Positions 7,986-17,218 of a stretch of DNA of 64,000 nucleotides are shown in pieces (positions within the stretch are counted from its first letter, which is position 1; every line of letters starts with the position of its first letter). The notes beneath the pieces were generated by a model, which saw only the letters and a program-made list of their open reading frames with translations, was not told where the DNA came from and ran no database searches. Source of the DNA: an uncultured Prevotella sp. GTDB taxonomy: Bacteria; Bacteroidota; Bacteroidia; Bacteroidales; Bacteroidaceae. The position numbers and the translations under genes were made by a program. The stretch is taken from the NCBI GenBank assembly GCA_944319795.1, contig CALUFA010000008.1, forward strand, positions 1 to 64,000. The letters run 5' to 3'.

Positions 7986-10397
7986 ATGAGAAACAAATTA
8001 GATACGGTTTGCTTTAATTATGATCCATTCGGTGCTAAGCGTGTGGAGGATTCCTTAAAATCCTCTTATGATAAAGTTGAACGATGTTATAGCTCGCCTT
8101 GGTCGCCATATAGATGTTTTAAGGACGGCAACATATTCGTCGTGAAGCCCGATGGTGCATTGCTTAGTGAGGAGCCCTTTGATTCTTTTGAAGTCTACGG
8201 TAAAAACTTTTTCGTTGGAAAACGGATGACTGGAACAACAGATTGGTCAAACTCCCCTAAGTTAGATTATACGACATTCGATTGTCATTTGAACGTCTTA
8301 TGCGTTTCGACCGCTGAGCCTGAATATTTAGGTTGGCGCATTATGGCATGTCAAAGCGGTTCCGACGGAATAAGGCTTTTTAATCCATGCGGTGAAATCA
8401 AATGCGACTATAAGATTCGCGAGGTCAAGAAATTTGGAGAATATGGCACATGTAATGGCATGGTTGACCCCATTCCTGCTTTTGCCGTTTTTGCGATTGT
8501 CGACCCTTCCACCTTAAAAAGACTTTATGGACTGTTGAATATCTATGGCGAGGTGGCGTTAAAGCCCGAGTATGACATAATAGAATTTGATTCTAATGGA
8601 AATATGAAAGCATCCAAGCAAGAAAAAACTTATAATGGCAAGTGGCATTCTGTTTACTTTGACAAATTTTTGCATGCCACGCCAGCTTTTTTGCAGCAAT
8701 ATGAATCTTTTTACGCTTTGTCGAAAAGTTTATATGGCGTTACTAATAATGAAGGCCGTGTTGGTGTCGTGAATAATCAAAATGCATTGATTGTACCATT
8801 TGAGTACAAGTCAATTTACGGATTGGACAACGGGCTTGCTATCTTTCGCAGAGAGAATGAGAACGGGGTTATCAGATTGTGTGACAATAAGATAGTAGCT
8901 TCGTCCCCGCAATATGATTTTGAGATATGCGATGGTGAAATAATATGTCGTTACGAAGGCAGGCGCACTATGTTTTGTAACATTGCTAAAGCGGAGACGG
9001 AGTGGTATGATAAGATTGAACCTCTGTTCAACCGTTATTTCAAAGTCAGGCAAGGTTTCAAATATGGCATCATAGACTCAAAGGGTGAACAAATCGTTCC
9101 GGTTGATTATGAATGCATTCTCGTGTCAGATGAATTCATGCTTCTTGTGGAAAAAGATCGCTTCTCTTATGGTGACATTGCAGACAATGATGTCCGGCAT
9201 TCTGTTTTTGGAGACAACATCACCGTGCTTTCGAGGGATTTTACTCCTTTGACGAATTATGATTTTGATATTAAGAGTTTTGAAAAGACGGCCGTTTCAA
9301 CTTATATCATCAAGTCTTATCGGGGATATGGTGTGTTGGATGCCGGTTTTCATGTCGTGATACCTCCAATCTTTGAAAGCATGCGCTACGCCGACTCTGA
9401 GTATGTTTCCGAAAAAGGAAGCCACTCAATGGATGGCAGGTTTGTTTTTGAGAATGACAGGACGATAAAGGTCATAGATTCAAAATACTCTTATTGCGAA
9501 CCCATTAACGATGGATATTTTAGGTGTATGTGTCGGCCGGACGATATATGCGACTACCGGTCGTATAGGTTTGGTGTATTGAATGCGGATTTCAACGAAG
9601 TCGTCCCACCTGATTATCAACGCATAAATCCTACGTTTCAAGACGATTTGTTCCTTGTCCAGGCATTTAACGGCAAATGGGGTGTAGTGGATGCGGACAA
9701 TGAAGTCGTCGTTGCTGTTGCATTCGACGCTGTTGCTCCAATCGAAGCATCTCGCAGCTTTATAGTCAGCAACAATTCCAATCGTGTTAAATGTTATGGT
9801 CTCTATCGTTCGGATGGCACGGAAATACTCAGTTGCCAATATTCATTTATTGGTAAGGAGAGTGCCGGATATAGGACTGTTTTTAAAGATGATGTCAGGG
9901 GAATTGTGAACATATCTACTGGTGTTATCATATCTTTTCCGGATGTGGCATACGTGGGAGTGGTAAAAGAAAACATACTCAGTGTCAATAAAGGCGGAGA
10001 TTTGACTTGGCGCGATAACATCCCATGCGTATCAAACGGCAAATGGGGATATATGGACATATTGGGTAATGAAGTCATTCCTTGCATTTATGAGGGCGCA
10101 TCAGCAATTTCCCATCATTTGGCAGCGGTGAAAAAAGATGGCAAGTGGGGCGTTGTCAGGTTGGACAATACGGAGTTTATTCCGTTCGGATACGGTTCCA
10201 TAAGCATTCTTGACAATGCCATACGCTGTTATGTCGGTGAGTACGAATATGACGTCTTTAACTTTGAGGGAGAAAAAACAGGCATCGGTAAAGATGTTAC
10301 AGCTGGTTATGGCGGTTCTTACGACCCTGATTCATGGGGTGCCAATGCTGAGCTTGACTATATCGGGAATAACGGTGGCGATTGGATTGATGACTGA
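7986..10397 (+). CDS. WG-repeat protein, cytosolic, function unknown
   Basis: This 803-residue protein lacks a signal peptide or membrane segment. It is built from WG (KWG-type) beta repeats, each with an aromatic-Gly-hydrophobic-Asp/Asn core followed by a VxPxxY/F segment. Clear units lie near residues 179 (LYGLLNIYG), 258 (VGVVNNQNALIVPFEY), 358 (KYGIIDSKGEQIVPVDYE), 447 (GYGVLDAGFHVVIPPIFE), 528 (FGVLNADFNEVVPPDYQ), 561 (KWGVVD), 685 (KWGYMDILGNEVIPCIYE) and 718 (KWGVVR). The tail is Gly/Asp-rich. WG repeats are thought to be protein-interaction scaffolds, and no enzymatic motif is visible. The gene stands alone with its own promoter and is more AT-rich than its neighbours, so lateral acquisition is possible. 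Confidence 0.75.
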   Translation: MRNKLDTVCFNYDPFGAKRVEDSLKSSYDKVERCYSSPWSPYRCFKDGNIFVVKPDGALLSEEPFDSFEVYGKNFFVGKRMTGTTDWSNSPKLDYTTFDCHLNVLCVSTAEPEYLGWRIMACQSGSDGIRLFNPCGEIKCDYKIREVKKFGEYGTCNGMVDPIPAFAVFAIVDPSTLKRLYGLLNIYGEVALKPEYDIIEFDSNGNMKASKQEKTYNGKWHSVYFDKFLHATPAFLQQYESFYALSKSLYGVTNNEGRVGVVNNQNALIVPFEYKSIYGLDNGLAIFRRENENGVIRLCDNKIVASSPQYDFEICDGEIICRYEGRRTMFCNIAKAETEWYDKIEPLFNRYFKVRQGFKYGIIDSKGEQIVPVDYECILVSDEFMLLVEKDRFSYGDIADNDVRHSVFGDNITVLSRDFTPLTNYDFDIKSFEKTAVSTYIIKSYRGYGVLDAGFHVVIPPIFESMRYADSEYVSEKGSHSMDGRFVFENDRTIKVIDSKYSYCEPINDGYFRCMCRPDDICDYRSYRFGVLNADFNEVVPPDYQRINPTFQDDLFLVQAFNGKWGVVDADNEVVVAVAFDAVAPIEASRSFIVSNNSNRVKCYGLYRSDGTEILSCQYSFIGKESAGYRTVFKDDVRGIVNISTGVIISFPDVAYVGVVKENILSVNKGGDLTWRDNIPCVSNGKWGYMDILGNEVIPCIYEGASAISHHLAAVKKDGKWGVVRLDNTEFIPFGYGSISILDNAIRCYVGEYEYDVFNFEGEKTGIGKDVTAGYGGSYDPDSWGANAELDYIGNNGGDWIDD

Positions 10398-11117
10398 TAT
10401 CGGATAGGTGAAACTTTCCGGTGGAGCCTCATTAAACAACTTCTGCACTGCAAAAAAGAATTATACTGTACTGATACGTTTTTGTGACCGTTTACACAAC
10501 GACATGCTTAGGCGGAAAATTGTATCAATGTGTCAGTAAGGTAATGTCTGCCGTTTTTGCCGAAATAGGATTTTATTAGCTTAATTAGTGCCAAGTTTTG
10601 CGTAATAAGGCGTCGCCTGTATTCCAAAAGACTGCAAAAGGCCGTGCGAAAGGCGGTCTTTTGCGGTGTATTAAACAGCCTTTTGCGGTGCAGTTGGAGC
10701 ATGTTTTTCAGCAAAAAACATGCATTTTGAGGCTGGATTATGCTTTTTTCAATGCTTTTTCGAGCATTATTATTGCACATGTTAACGGATTTCCATGTAA
10801 TGGGTTTATGCTCAGTAGCTTACGTTTGCGCACTTTGTAGCCGCTTGTTTACGGCCGAATGATTTTTCTTTCGGAAAAACACAGCCTGCAGCCGTCAGCG
10901 AATTTCACAATGCCACGGAAACGCTTAAATCGGTTGACATTTGTCTGTTCCTATTCGCGTGGGTTGTTTGCGTCGTCTGATGTCAAGCGCGCGTTTAGCG
11001 GTGTCGTGTTTGGTTTTGTCTCGCTTTTTCACTATCTTTGCGTCGTTTAAAGCCCGCCATGCATGTGTTTTCAATCGTGATGTTGGCGTAGTTTTGCGTT
11101 TTTTATAAAGTAAAAGA
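10398..11117. other. Gene-free gap with a family C hairpin locus (C2)
   Basis: The 720 bases contain no convincing gene. At 10624-10690 lie AAAAGGCCG, AAAGGCGGTCTTTTGC and CAGCCTTTTGC blocks (repeat copy C2). A GCATGTTTTT/AAAAACATGC hairpin lies at about 10699-10724. Short reading frames across the repeats look like repeat-derived artefacts. The end of the gap holds the gtrA promoter. Confidence 0.55.
11033..11040 (+). promoter_or_regulatory. gtrA -7 box
   Basis: TATCTTTG, with a TTTTG about 17 bases upstream, lies about 78 bases before the ATG at 11118. Confidence 0.5.
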
Positions 11118-11498
11118 ATGCGGATAAGGCGTGATGTGTTTTTCGAGATAGTTCGTTTCGGCTTGGTCGGGGTTGTAGCCACGGCCTTGCATTACGGCGT
11201 GTATTGGCTGCTTCACGGATTGATGAACGTCAGCGTTGCTTACACGATAGGTTATTTCGTCAGCTTCGTGGCCAACTATCTGCTTTCAGCGCGCTTTACG
11301 TTCAAAAAGAAAAAGTCTGTGAAGAACGGCGTAGGGTTCGCCTGCGCCCATTTGTTCAATTATGTTTTGCAGATAAGCCTTTTGAACTTTTTTATATGGT
11401 TGGGGGTGGGCGAGGCGTTGGCCCCGGTTCCGGTTTATTGCATTGCCATACCGACGAACTTTGTTTTGGTTAGGTTGGTGTTCGTGAAGATTGGTTGA
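11118..11498 (+). CDS. GtrA-family small membrane protein
   Basis: This 126-residue protein has four predicted transmembrane helices (about 10-30, 36-57, 76-97 and 102-122). The GtrA signature is visible: FEIVRFGLVGVVAT, then YTIGYFVSFVANYLLS and FTFKKK. GtrA proteins help move undecaprenyl-phosphate-linked sugars across the inner membrane for glycan modification. No glycosyltransferase partner is adjacent, so the substrate is unknown. It ends at a strong two-way terminator. Confidence 0.85.
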   Translation: MRIRRDVFFEIVRFGLVGVVATALHYGVYWLLHGLMNVSVAYTIGYFVSFVANYLLSARFTFKKKKSVKNGVGFACAHLFNYVLQISLLNFFIWLGVGEALAPVPVYCIAIPTNFVLVRLVFVKIG

Positions 11499-11530
11499 GT
11501 AAGATGCGGCGATGCCGTTCGTAATATGAA

Positions 11531-11578
11531 AAAGGCGTGCCCGAGACAGGTTTTACCAAATGTCTCGGGCACGCCTTT
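11531..11578. terminator. Bidirectional terminator between gtrA and the HAD gene
   Basis: The stem is 18 bp and perfect (AAAGGCGTGCCCGAGACA and complement) with a 12-base loop. It is flanked by A-rich and T-rich sequence and lies between converging genes. Confidence 0.85.
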
Positions 11579-11601
11579 ATTACTTAATGTGGCCGTGGAT
11601 G

Positions 11602-12036
11602 TCACCGTTGCCACCAACGCTTCTTTTTGGGTGCATCATCATATACCACTTCGCCACGGCGCTCCATCATGATGTCCTTGTAAGATTTGTTTTCTTTAAT
11701 CATACGGTAGATTGTACCCCAGTCGGGCAGTCCGCCGACGTTGCGGTCGTCGATGAACAGGTCTATGGTGTTTAACTTGCGTGAATAACTTTGGTTGTTT
11801 TCTTTTCCACGCTCCTCGGGGAAGTCTTTGTTGACGGCGTAAAACTCAACTCCGCGCTCCCTGCACCAGTTTACCGCGTCGTCAAGAAGTTTGCCCTCGC
11901 GTACCGTCCAAAGTATAAGTTTGTGGTGGTCGGCGATCAAGGCTTTAAGAGTATCTGTGGCGAAAAGTCTTTCTTCGCCTATTTCCGGATATTTGTGCTC
12001 AACAATCGTTCCGTCAAAGTCTACTGCAATCGTCAT
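11602..12036 (-). CDS. Small HAD-superfamily hydrolase
   Basis: This 144-residue protein starts MTIAVDFDGTIVEH, giving HAD motif I with Asp6 and Asp8. Motif II is the Thr in LILWTVREG, and the distal acidic motif is LFIDDRNVGG. It lacks a large cap domain. It resembles compact stand-alone HAD proteins that are common in Bacteroides, and a phosphatase activity is inferred. The C-terminus is basic and Trp-rich (PKKKRWWQR). It follows wzc on the same strand after about 95 bases and may be co-transcribed with it. Confidence 0.75.
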   Translation of the reverse strand: MTIAVDFDGTIVEHKYPEIGEERLFATDTLKALIADHHKLILWTVREGKLLDDAVNWCRERGVEFYAVNKDFPEERGKENNQSYSRKLNTIDLFIDDRNVGGLPDWGTIYRMIKENKSYKDIMMERRGEVVYDDAPKKKRWWQR

Positions 12037-12133
12037 ATTCTTTTTTCTTATTGGATGTTAGTTTAATTGCCTGGTTGTCGGAAAAGTGCGTCCGTGCCGT
12101 GTCGGCCGGACGCATCTTTTCTTCTTTTCGTTA

Positions 12134-14653
12134 TTATTTCTTTACAGAATCGTCGTCCTTGTTGCCGTAATGGCTGTTGGCGTAATTGCCATACGAGCCG
12201 TAAGAACCGTATGAGCCATAGGACTTGCCGGTGCTCGAATGCCCGTACTTGCCGTACTTGCCGTACTTGCCATAGCCGTAGTAGTAACCGTATTTCTTTT
12301 CGGAAAGGTCGATACCGTTGATGGCTATGCACAGGTTAGGCAGCTTGTTTTCTGCCGCCAAGCTGTTTATCATGTTGAAGTTTACCCTCGGGGTGTAGTC
12401 GGCACGGCACATGTATATCGAGATGTCGGCGAGCTTGGCTATCTGCAACGTGTCGGTTACAAGTCCGACGGGAGCCGTGTCTATCAGCACGTAATCGTAA
12501 TGCTGCTTCAGTTGCGTGATCACTTCTTCCAGCGCCGGGCGCGATACAAGCTCTGCCGGGTTGGGAGGAACAGGACCGGCCATGAGCAGGTCGAGGTTGT
12601 TGTTGACTTCCGACGGTACGATTTGCGACGCGATATTCTCCCACTTAGGACTGTTCTGCGTTAGCAGTCGTGTGATACCGTTTGTGTGATTGTCTATTTC
12701 GAACAGCTCGGCCAGTCGCGGCTTGCGGATGTCAAGGCCGACGAGTATCACTTTCTTGCCGAGCAACGCGAAACTTACGGCGAGGTTGGCCGCTACGAAC
12801 GTCTTACCTTCACCGGACATGGACGAGGTGAACAATATCACATTCTGATTTTCCTTGAGCATGAACTGTATATTGGTACGCATTGAACGGAAAATCTCTT
12901 GCATCTGGTTGTTCTGGTTCTCGTGTACTACGATGTCAGCCCTCGTCTTCGCCGTATCGCTGGCTACGACAATATCCGCTATTATAGGAAGTTTTGTCAG
13001 GCTTGCAACGTCGTCGTGTCCTTCAATCCTGTATTTGAAGAAGTTTATCAAATACAGTATGCCGGAGGGAATGGCGATGCCCAATATGAGCGCTATGAGC
13101 ATAATGATGCTGCCCTTGGGGCTTAATTTCTTGTCGAATTGTGGCGCTTCGATAAGTTTTGCCTTGTCTGCCGTGGCGGCAAGCGAAATGGAGTTTTCTT
13201 CACGTTTTTGCAATAGCATAAGGTATAAGCCTGATCTTACCTCCTGCTGACGCCCTATTTGTGTCAGGATGCGCTCTTGTTCAGGGGTGCTGGTTACCTT
13301 GCTGTTGTATATTCCGAGCTGTTGGCTTATGCCGTTACGCTGTATTACAAGTCCTTCCTTTGCCTGTTTAAGGGCCTGCTGTATGCTTTCTTGCATGTCG
13401 TCGAGTTGTGAAGTGAGCTCTAATACGACAGGGCTGTTTTCTGAGGCTGTGCGCAACAGGCGGTTGCGTTCGAGCGCGATCTTATTGTATTCGTTGATCA
13501 ACGATGTTGACGCTTCGTCTTGCAAGCCTACGTTTGACGGCAGCACTTGGTGCTTGTTGCCCGGGCGTTTTGCAAAATCAATAAGGCTTTCGATAAGCGC
13601 TATCTGTGTGTTTGCCTCGTTGAGCTTTTGCTCGTAGGCGGAGGTGCTTTCCGACGTGGCCATTGCGTCAAGCTGCAATTCCATCACTTTGTTGCGTTTT
13701 TTGTAGCTTTCAAGCGCATTGTCGGTGGAACTTAGCTCGTCGTTGATTTTTATAAGGCGGTCGTTTATGAATTTTTCCGTTCTTATTGCTATTTCGTTTT
13801 TATCTTCATTTGCTTGCGTGTTGTAACGGTTTACAAGTTGGTTTATGTAATCCGTGGCACGCTTTATGTTGGCTTCTTTCAGTTGGATGCCAAATACGGA
13901 CGAAGTTTTTGACGTTTGTTCTACCGTGATGTTTTCCAAATATTGGTGGGCGGTGTTGCTTGGGGAATTAAGATATACGATGAGCTCTTCGTCGTCTTCC
14001 AATTCGAAGTTGCGGTTTTTTGTAAGCGTCAGGTTGCCGGCCTGCGTCCTTATCACGGCCGGAATTTCTGAGACTGTTTTCTCTATGTCGAACGGTCCCT
14101 CGGATGTAACTTCGTCTTTGCTTACAAAATATGTACCCGTTATTTTATATTGGTTGTTCTTACGGGCTATTTTTAACTCAATTGGCTTATTGAGCTTACT
14201 CAGGTGCCCATAGTCCATCTCTACATTGATGGGCTGTTCCTTATAGACGAGCTTTTTCTTTATGCCGCTCCTCTTATAATATTCGGCATACAATTTCAGG
14301 TCAATGATAGCTTGTTCGGCAATCGTCCTTGAGGTTATGATTTCCAACTCGTTCTCAACGCCGTAGCTGTCGCTTATGAATCCGAGGTTGGCCATGTTGC
14401 CTAATGCCTGGAGTGCGCCCCCGGCAGCTCCTTTTTTGTCGGAATCCCCGTCTTTTATAAGAAGTTTGGCCGTAATGTTATAAATGGGCGTTGCGTATTT
14501 AACGTAAAGGAATCCTAAGCCGATGCAAATCAGCATTGACAGAAGGAACCATTTCCAGTTAAGTATGAACGCGGTGTAAATCGTTTGGAAATTGAACGAC
14601 GATTGTTCTTCCGCCGTGTTCTGAATCTCTTGGTTGTTGTTAAGCTCGTTCAT
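12134..14653 (-). CDS. Wzc-type polysaccharide co-polymerase / BY-kinase
   Basis: This 839-residue inner-membrane protein controls exopolysaccharide chain length and export by tyrosine autophosphorylation. After the first membrane helix ([20 protein letters not shown]) comes a Wzz domain and a long periplasmic coiled coil (about 280-490). A second helix follows (about 525-545). The cytoplasmic kinase has Walker [11 protein letters not shown], Walker A' [12 protein letters not shown] and Walker B YVLIDTAP. The tail is a Tyr cluster of repeated KYG and SYG triplets, the autophosphorylation region. The start overlaps the rfbA stop by 4 bases, so translation is coupled. The 9-base codon repeats in the tail look prone to slippage. 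Confidence 0.9.
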   Translation of the reverse strand: MNELNNNQEIQNTAEEQSSFNFQTIYTAFILNWKWFLLSMLICIGLGFLYVKYATPIYNITAKLLIKDGDSDKKGAAGGALQALGNMANLGFISDSYGVENELEIITSRTIAEQAIIDLKLYAEYYKRSGIKKKLVYKEQPINVEMDYGHLSKLNKPIELKIARKNNQYKITGTYFVSKDEVTSEGPFDIEKTVSEIPAVIRTQAGNLTLTKNRNFELEDDEELIVYLNSPSNTAHQYLENITVEQTSKTSSVFGIQLKEANIKRATDYINQLVNRYNTQANEDKNEIAIRTEKFINDRLIKINDELSSTDNALESYKKRNKVMELQLDAMATSESTSAYEQKLNEANTQIALIESLIDFAKRPGNKHQVLPSNVGLQDEASTSLINEYNKIALERNRLLRTASENSPVVLELTSQLDDMQESIQQALKQAKEGLVIQRNGISQQLGIYNSKVTSTPEQERILTQIGRQQEVRSGLYLMLLQKREENSISLAATADKAKLIEAPQFDKKLSPKGSIIMLIALILGIAIPSGILYLINFFKYRIEGHDDVASLTKLPIIADIVVASDTAKTRADIVVHENQNNQMQEIFRSMRTNIQFMLKENQNVILFTSSMSGEGKTFVAANLAVSFALLGKKVILVGLDIRKPRLAELFEIDNHTNGITRLLTQNSPKWENIASQIVPSEVNNNLDLLMAGPVPPNPAELVSRPALEEVITQLKQHYDYVLIDTAPVGLVTDTLQIAKLADISIYMCRADYTPRVNFNMINSLAAENKLPNLCIAINGIDLSEKKYGYYYGYGKYGKYGKYGHSSTGKSYGSYGSYGSYGNYANSHYGNKDDDSVKK

Positions 14654-15555
14654 TTATCTTGCAGATTTTGTATTGATTGTTTTTCTGTAACCAAACTCAT
14701 GAGGTATTTGCCGTAATCGTTCTTTAGCATCGGGCGTGCCGCTTCTTGCAGCTTGCCGGCGTCAATCCAACCTTGTTTAAATGCGATTTCTTCAAGGCAT
14801 GCGATTTTAAGCCCTTGCCGCTTTTCTATAACTTCTATGAAAGTCGAGGCCTCGCTAAGGCTGTCGTGCGTGCCCGTGTCCAACCATGCGAATCCCCGTT
14901 GGAGGGTTTTCACCTTGAGGTCGTTCTTTCTTAAGTATTCTTGGTTTACTGATGTTATTTCGAGTTCACCCCGTTTGCTCGGCTTGATGTTCTTGGCAAT
15001 TTCAACAACGCTGTTCGGATAGAAATACAAGCCTACGACGGCGTAGTTGCTTTTGGGGCTCGCCGGCTTTTCCTCTATGCTGAGGCAATTGCCTTCCGAG
15101 TCGAATTCGGCCACTCCGTAACGCTCGGGGTCGTTTACATAATACCCGAAGACAGTGGCTTTGCCGTCTTGTTCGGCTGCGGTTACGCAGTCTTTCAGCA
15201 TTCCGGAAAAACCTGCACCGTGGAAGATGTTGTCGCCGAGTACAAGACAAACACTGTCATAGCCTATGAACTCCTCGCCGATGATGAATGCTTGGGCCAA
15301 TCCGTCAGGCGACGGTTGCTCGGCGTATTCGAAGCGGACTCCTAAATCGGAACCGTCGCCAAGCAGGCGCTTGAATCCTGGAAGGTCGTAAGGGGTCGAG
15401 ATGATAAGTATTTCCTTTATTCCGGCAAGCATCAGGACTGATATCGGGTAATATATCATCGGCTTGTCAAAGATTGGTATCAACTGCTTACTGATACCTT
15501 TTGTGATTGGGTATAGCCTGGTGCCTGATCCACCAGCCAGTACGATTCCTTTCAT
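14650..15555 (-). CDS. rfbA: Glucose-1-phosphate thymidylyltransferase
   Basis: RmlA/RfbA makes dTDP-glucose from dTTP and glucose-1-phosphate, the first step to dTDP-rhamnose. The 301-residue protein has the nucleotidyltransferase signature [14 protein letters not shown], then [16 protein letters not shown], and the catalytic GDNIFHG and [13 protein letters not shown] segments. It is the first gene of the rfbA-wzc unit. rfbB, rfbC and rfbD are not in the window. Confidence 0.94.
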   Translation of the reverse strand: MKGIVLAGGSGTRLYPITKGISKQLIPIFDKPMIYYPISVLMLAGIKEILIISTPYDLPGFKRLLGDGSDLGVRFEYAEQPSPDGLAQAFIIGEEFIGYDSVCLVLGDNIFHGAGFSGMLKDCVTAAEQDGKATVFGYYVNDPERYGVAEFDSEGNCLSIEEKPASPKSNYAVVGLYFYPNSVVEIAKNIKPSKRGELEITSVNQEYLRKNDLKVKTLQRGFAWLDTGTHDSLSEASTFIEVIEKRQGLKIACLEEIAFKQGWIDAGKLQEAARPMLKNDYGKYLMSLVTEKQSIQNLQDK

Positions 15556-15668
15556 TGTGCCTGTGTTTGTGATGTTAGAAACGCCACTTCTTCAAAGATG
15601 AAGGAAGCGTTGTCGTTATACATGTTCTTGTGTATGTTTGTATCTTTATTTTTTAAATAATATTTGTG

Positions 15669-15700
15669 CAAAGGTATAATAAAAATTGATAATAATCAAA
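15669..15700 (-). promoter_or_regulatory. rfbA-wzc promoter
   Basis: On the minus strand, TTTG (15697-15700), a 20-base spacer and TACCTTTG (15669-15676) fit the consensus. The leader is about 110 bases. Confidence 0.7.
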
Positions 15701-15729
15701 TTTTATTTTGATTTTTGCTGCATTTGATG

Positions 15730-15737
15730 TATTTTTG
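15730..15737 (+). promoter_or_regulatory. -7 box upstream of the 15793 gene
   Basis: TATTTTTG lies 56 bases before the start codon, in an AT-rich divergent promoter region. Confidence 0.5.
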
Positions 15738-15792
15738 CACTTACATTTTTGGCAGGGTGTGTTCCTGCGTTTTATGAACTTAAAAAAATGAT

Positions 15793-16431
15793 ATGGGATT
15801 CTTAAGTAAAATATTCCGGAAAAACGATAGTAAAGAAAGCAAAACGGGAGGAATGGAAGACTATATGACTCTCGTCCGCGTGTATCTGCAGGCGGCGGTC
15901 GCCGAGACTGCGGGGATTACCAATCTTGCAATGCTGCCTGATTTGAGAATGTTTAAGACAACGCTGCACGTCCCGACGGTGAACAACAAGCTGGGCGTTG
16001 GCGAAAAGAAGCATTGTAAGAAGATGCTGCAGGATTTGTATAAGACAGACGATGGATTTTTTAAAGAGCTGGACCAAAGCATACGCCGCAATTGCCGAAA
16101 GGTGCAGGATGTCCAGACTTACCTTATACAATTCCAAAATTTCACTCAAGATACGATGATGCTTATGGGCAACTTGATGAAATTTAAGTTGCGTGTTCCG
16201 TCTTTTATGAAAAAGGCGATTTATAGTATGACGGAGAAAACCGTTGCGGATATTTTCCATAAAAACGACTTTAAGGACGCCGGCGTAATGAAAACCGTCG
16301 TTGCGATACGCACGTACAACAAGCGTTTGGCTTTTAGCGAGAAATGGATTACAGACTTCGTATTCCAAGTGGTCATGCTTGCTAAGAAAGAACCGCGCCC
16401 ATCATCCGAAGAAGTGCAAAAAAAGAAGTGA
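15793..16431 (+). CDS. Conserved hypothetical protein
   Basis: I do not recognise this 212-residue protein. The N-terminus GFLSKIFRKND is an amphipathic, basic segment of the kind seen in membrane-surface proteins, but there is no signal peptide or membrane helix. The rest is predicted helical and basic, with a Lys-rich end (EEVQKKK). It sits directly upstream of the ZapB-like/zapA/rny operon, which has its own promoter at 16512-16542. A link to division or RNA decay is only a guess from position. Confidence 0.6.
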   Translation: MGFLSKIFRKNDSKESKTGGMEDYMTLVRVYLQAAVAETAGITNLAMLPDLRMFKTTLHVPTVNNKLGVGEKKHCKKMLQDLYKTDDGFFKELDQSIRRNCRKVQDVQTYLIQFQNFTQDTMMLMGNLMKFKLRVPSFMKKAIYSMTEKTVADIFHKNDFKDAGVMKTVVAIRTYNKRLAFSEKWITDFVFQVVMLAKKEPRPSSEEVQKKK

Positions 16432-16511
16432 ATAATTTAAGCATTGGCACGGTGTAAGCATGTTGCGTAGTGCTTAAATGTTTGATTTTCATTAAAATCC
16501 ATTGAATAAAT

Positions 16512-16542
16512 TTTGCAATGTGATGAAAATAGTCTAATTTTG
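16512..16542 (+). promoter_or_regulatory. Promoter of the ZapB-like/zapA/rny operon
   Basis: TTTG (16512-16515), 19 bases, then TAATTTTG (16535-16542): a near-ideal Bacteroidetes promoter, 18 bases before the ATG. Confidence 0.75.
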
Positions 16543-16560
16543 TAGACAAAATCCATATTG

Positions 16561-16854
16561 ATGGCCGAAAAAGACAAAATCTTGACGCTTTTTACAACCC
16601 GCGTGAGGCAGCTGATACTTCAATATAACGAATTGAAGGAAGAGAATAAAGAGCTTTACGCAATGGTTGATTCGCGCGAGGAGGAGATAAGGCGTCTCAA
16701 CGCAAGTCTTGAGCAGGCCCGTAAGGATTATGAAAGCCTTAAAACGGCCAAGATGATGGAAATCTGCGACGGCGACATCGAGTCCGCCAAGCGGAGGCTG
16801 GCCGCTTTGATAAGGGAAGTAAACAAATGTATCACGCTGCTGAGCGGAAAATGA
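16561..16854 (+). CDS. ZapB-like coiled-coil division protein
   Basis: This 97-residue protein starts at the ATG at 16561; the preceding TTG codon is too close to the promoter. Residues about 12-62 form a continuous coiled coil with heptads (LILQYNELKEENKELY, then EEEIRRLNASLEQARKDYESL). Its place directly before zapA and its size suggest the ZapB-like partner that bridges ZapA-FtsZ at the septum. The assignment rests on context and coiled-coil character, because such proteins diverge fast. Confidence 0.6.
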   Translation: MAEKDKILTLFTTRVRQLILQYNELKEENKELYAMVDSREEEIRRLNASLEQARKDYESLKTAKMMEICDGDIESAKRRLAALIREVNKCITLLSGK

Positions 16855-16864
16855 TGAAGTGGCG

Positions 16865-17191
16865 ATGGCTGGAGAGAACGAAAGATTAAATATAAGGCTG
16901 CATGTCTATGACACAGACATACCTGTTAAGATAATGCCCGAAGACGAACCTTATTGCCGTAACGCCGCAAGGCTTGTTACGGAGAAAATCAATGAGTTTT
17001 CGGACATATACGGGACGAGTCGGAGCGAAAAGGAAATTCTTTATATGGCTATGCTCGACATAGCCATAAGTTTTGAGTTTGAAAAAACGAATAACGATAC
17101 CGAGCCTTATGATAATATTCTCACAAATATCACCAACGAAATCGAAGACGCTTTAGGCGTAAAAAACTCAGCGCGGGACATTGGGATGTGA
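16865..17191 (+). CDS. zapA: Cell division protein ZapA
   Basis: ZapA binds and bundles FtsZ filaments at midcell. The protein has 108 residues from the ATG at 16865; a GTG at 16859 would add two. Family features are the N-terminal beta hairpin NIRLHVYDTDIPVKIMPEDE, the helix YCRNAARLVTEKINEF and the tail helix KEILYMAMLDIAISFEFE. Ten bases separate it from the coiled-coil gene and 27 from rny, so the three form an operon. Confidence 0.85.
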   Translation: MAGENERLNIRLHVYDTDIPVKIMPEDEPYCRNAARLVTEKINEFSDIYGTSRSEKEILYMAMLDIAISFEFEKTNNDTEPYDNILTNITNEIEDALGVKNSARDIGM

Positions 17192-17218
17192 GAATATTAA
17201 CTTAATTAAAAATAGCAA

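Noticed and set aside
10598..10840. An 80-codon frame in the gap before gtrA, and similar ones at 19661-19915 and 52730-53059.
   Set aside because: They are translations of family C repeats and GC-rich spacer. No start signal or motif supports them.
12134..15555. A full capsule or exopolysaccharide locus around rfbA-wzc.
   Set aside because: No glycosyltransferase, flippase or export porin is adjacent. ugd and gtrA are far away and separately organised.
17192..17218. 6S RNA gene next to zapA, as in many proteobacteria.
   Set aside because: Only 27 bases separate zapA from rny, so there is no space for it.
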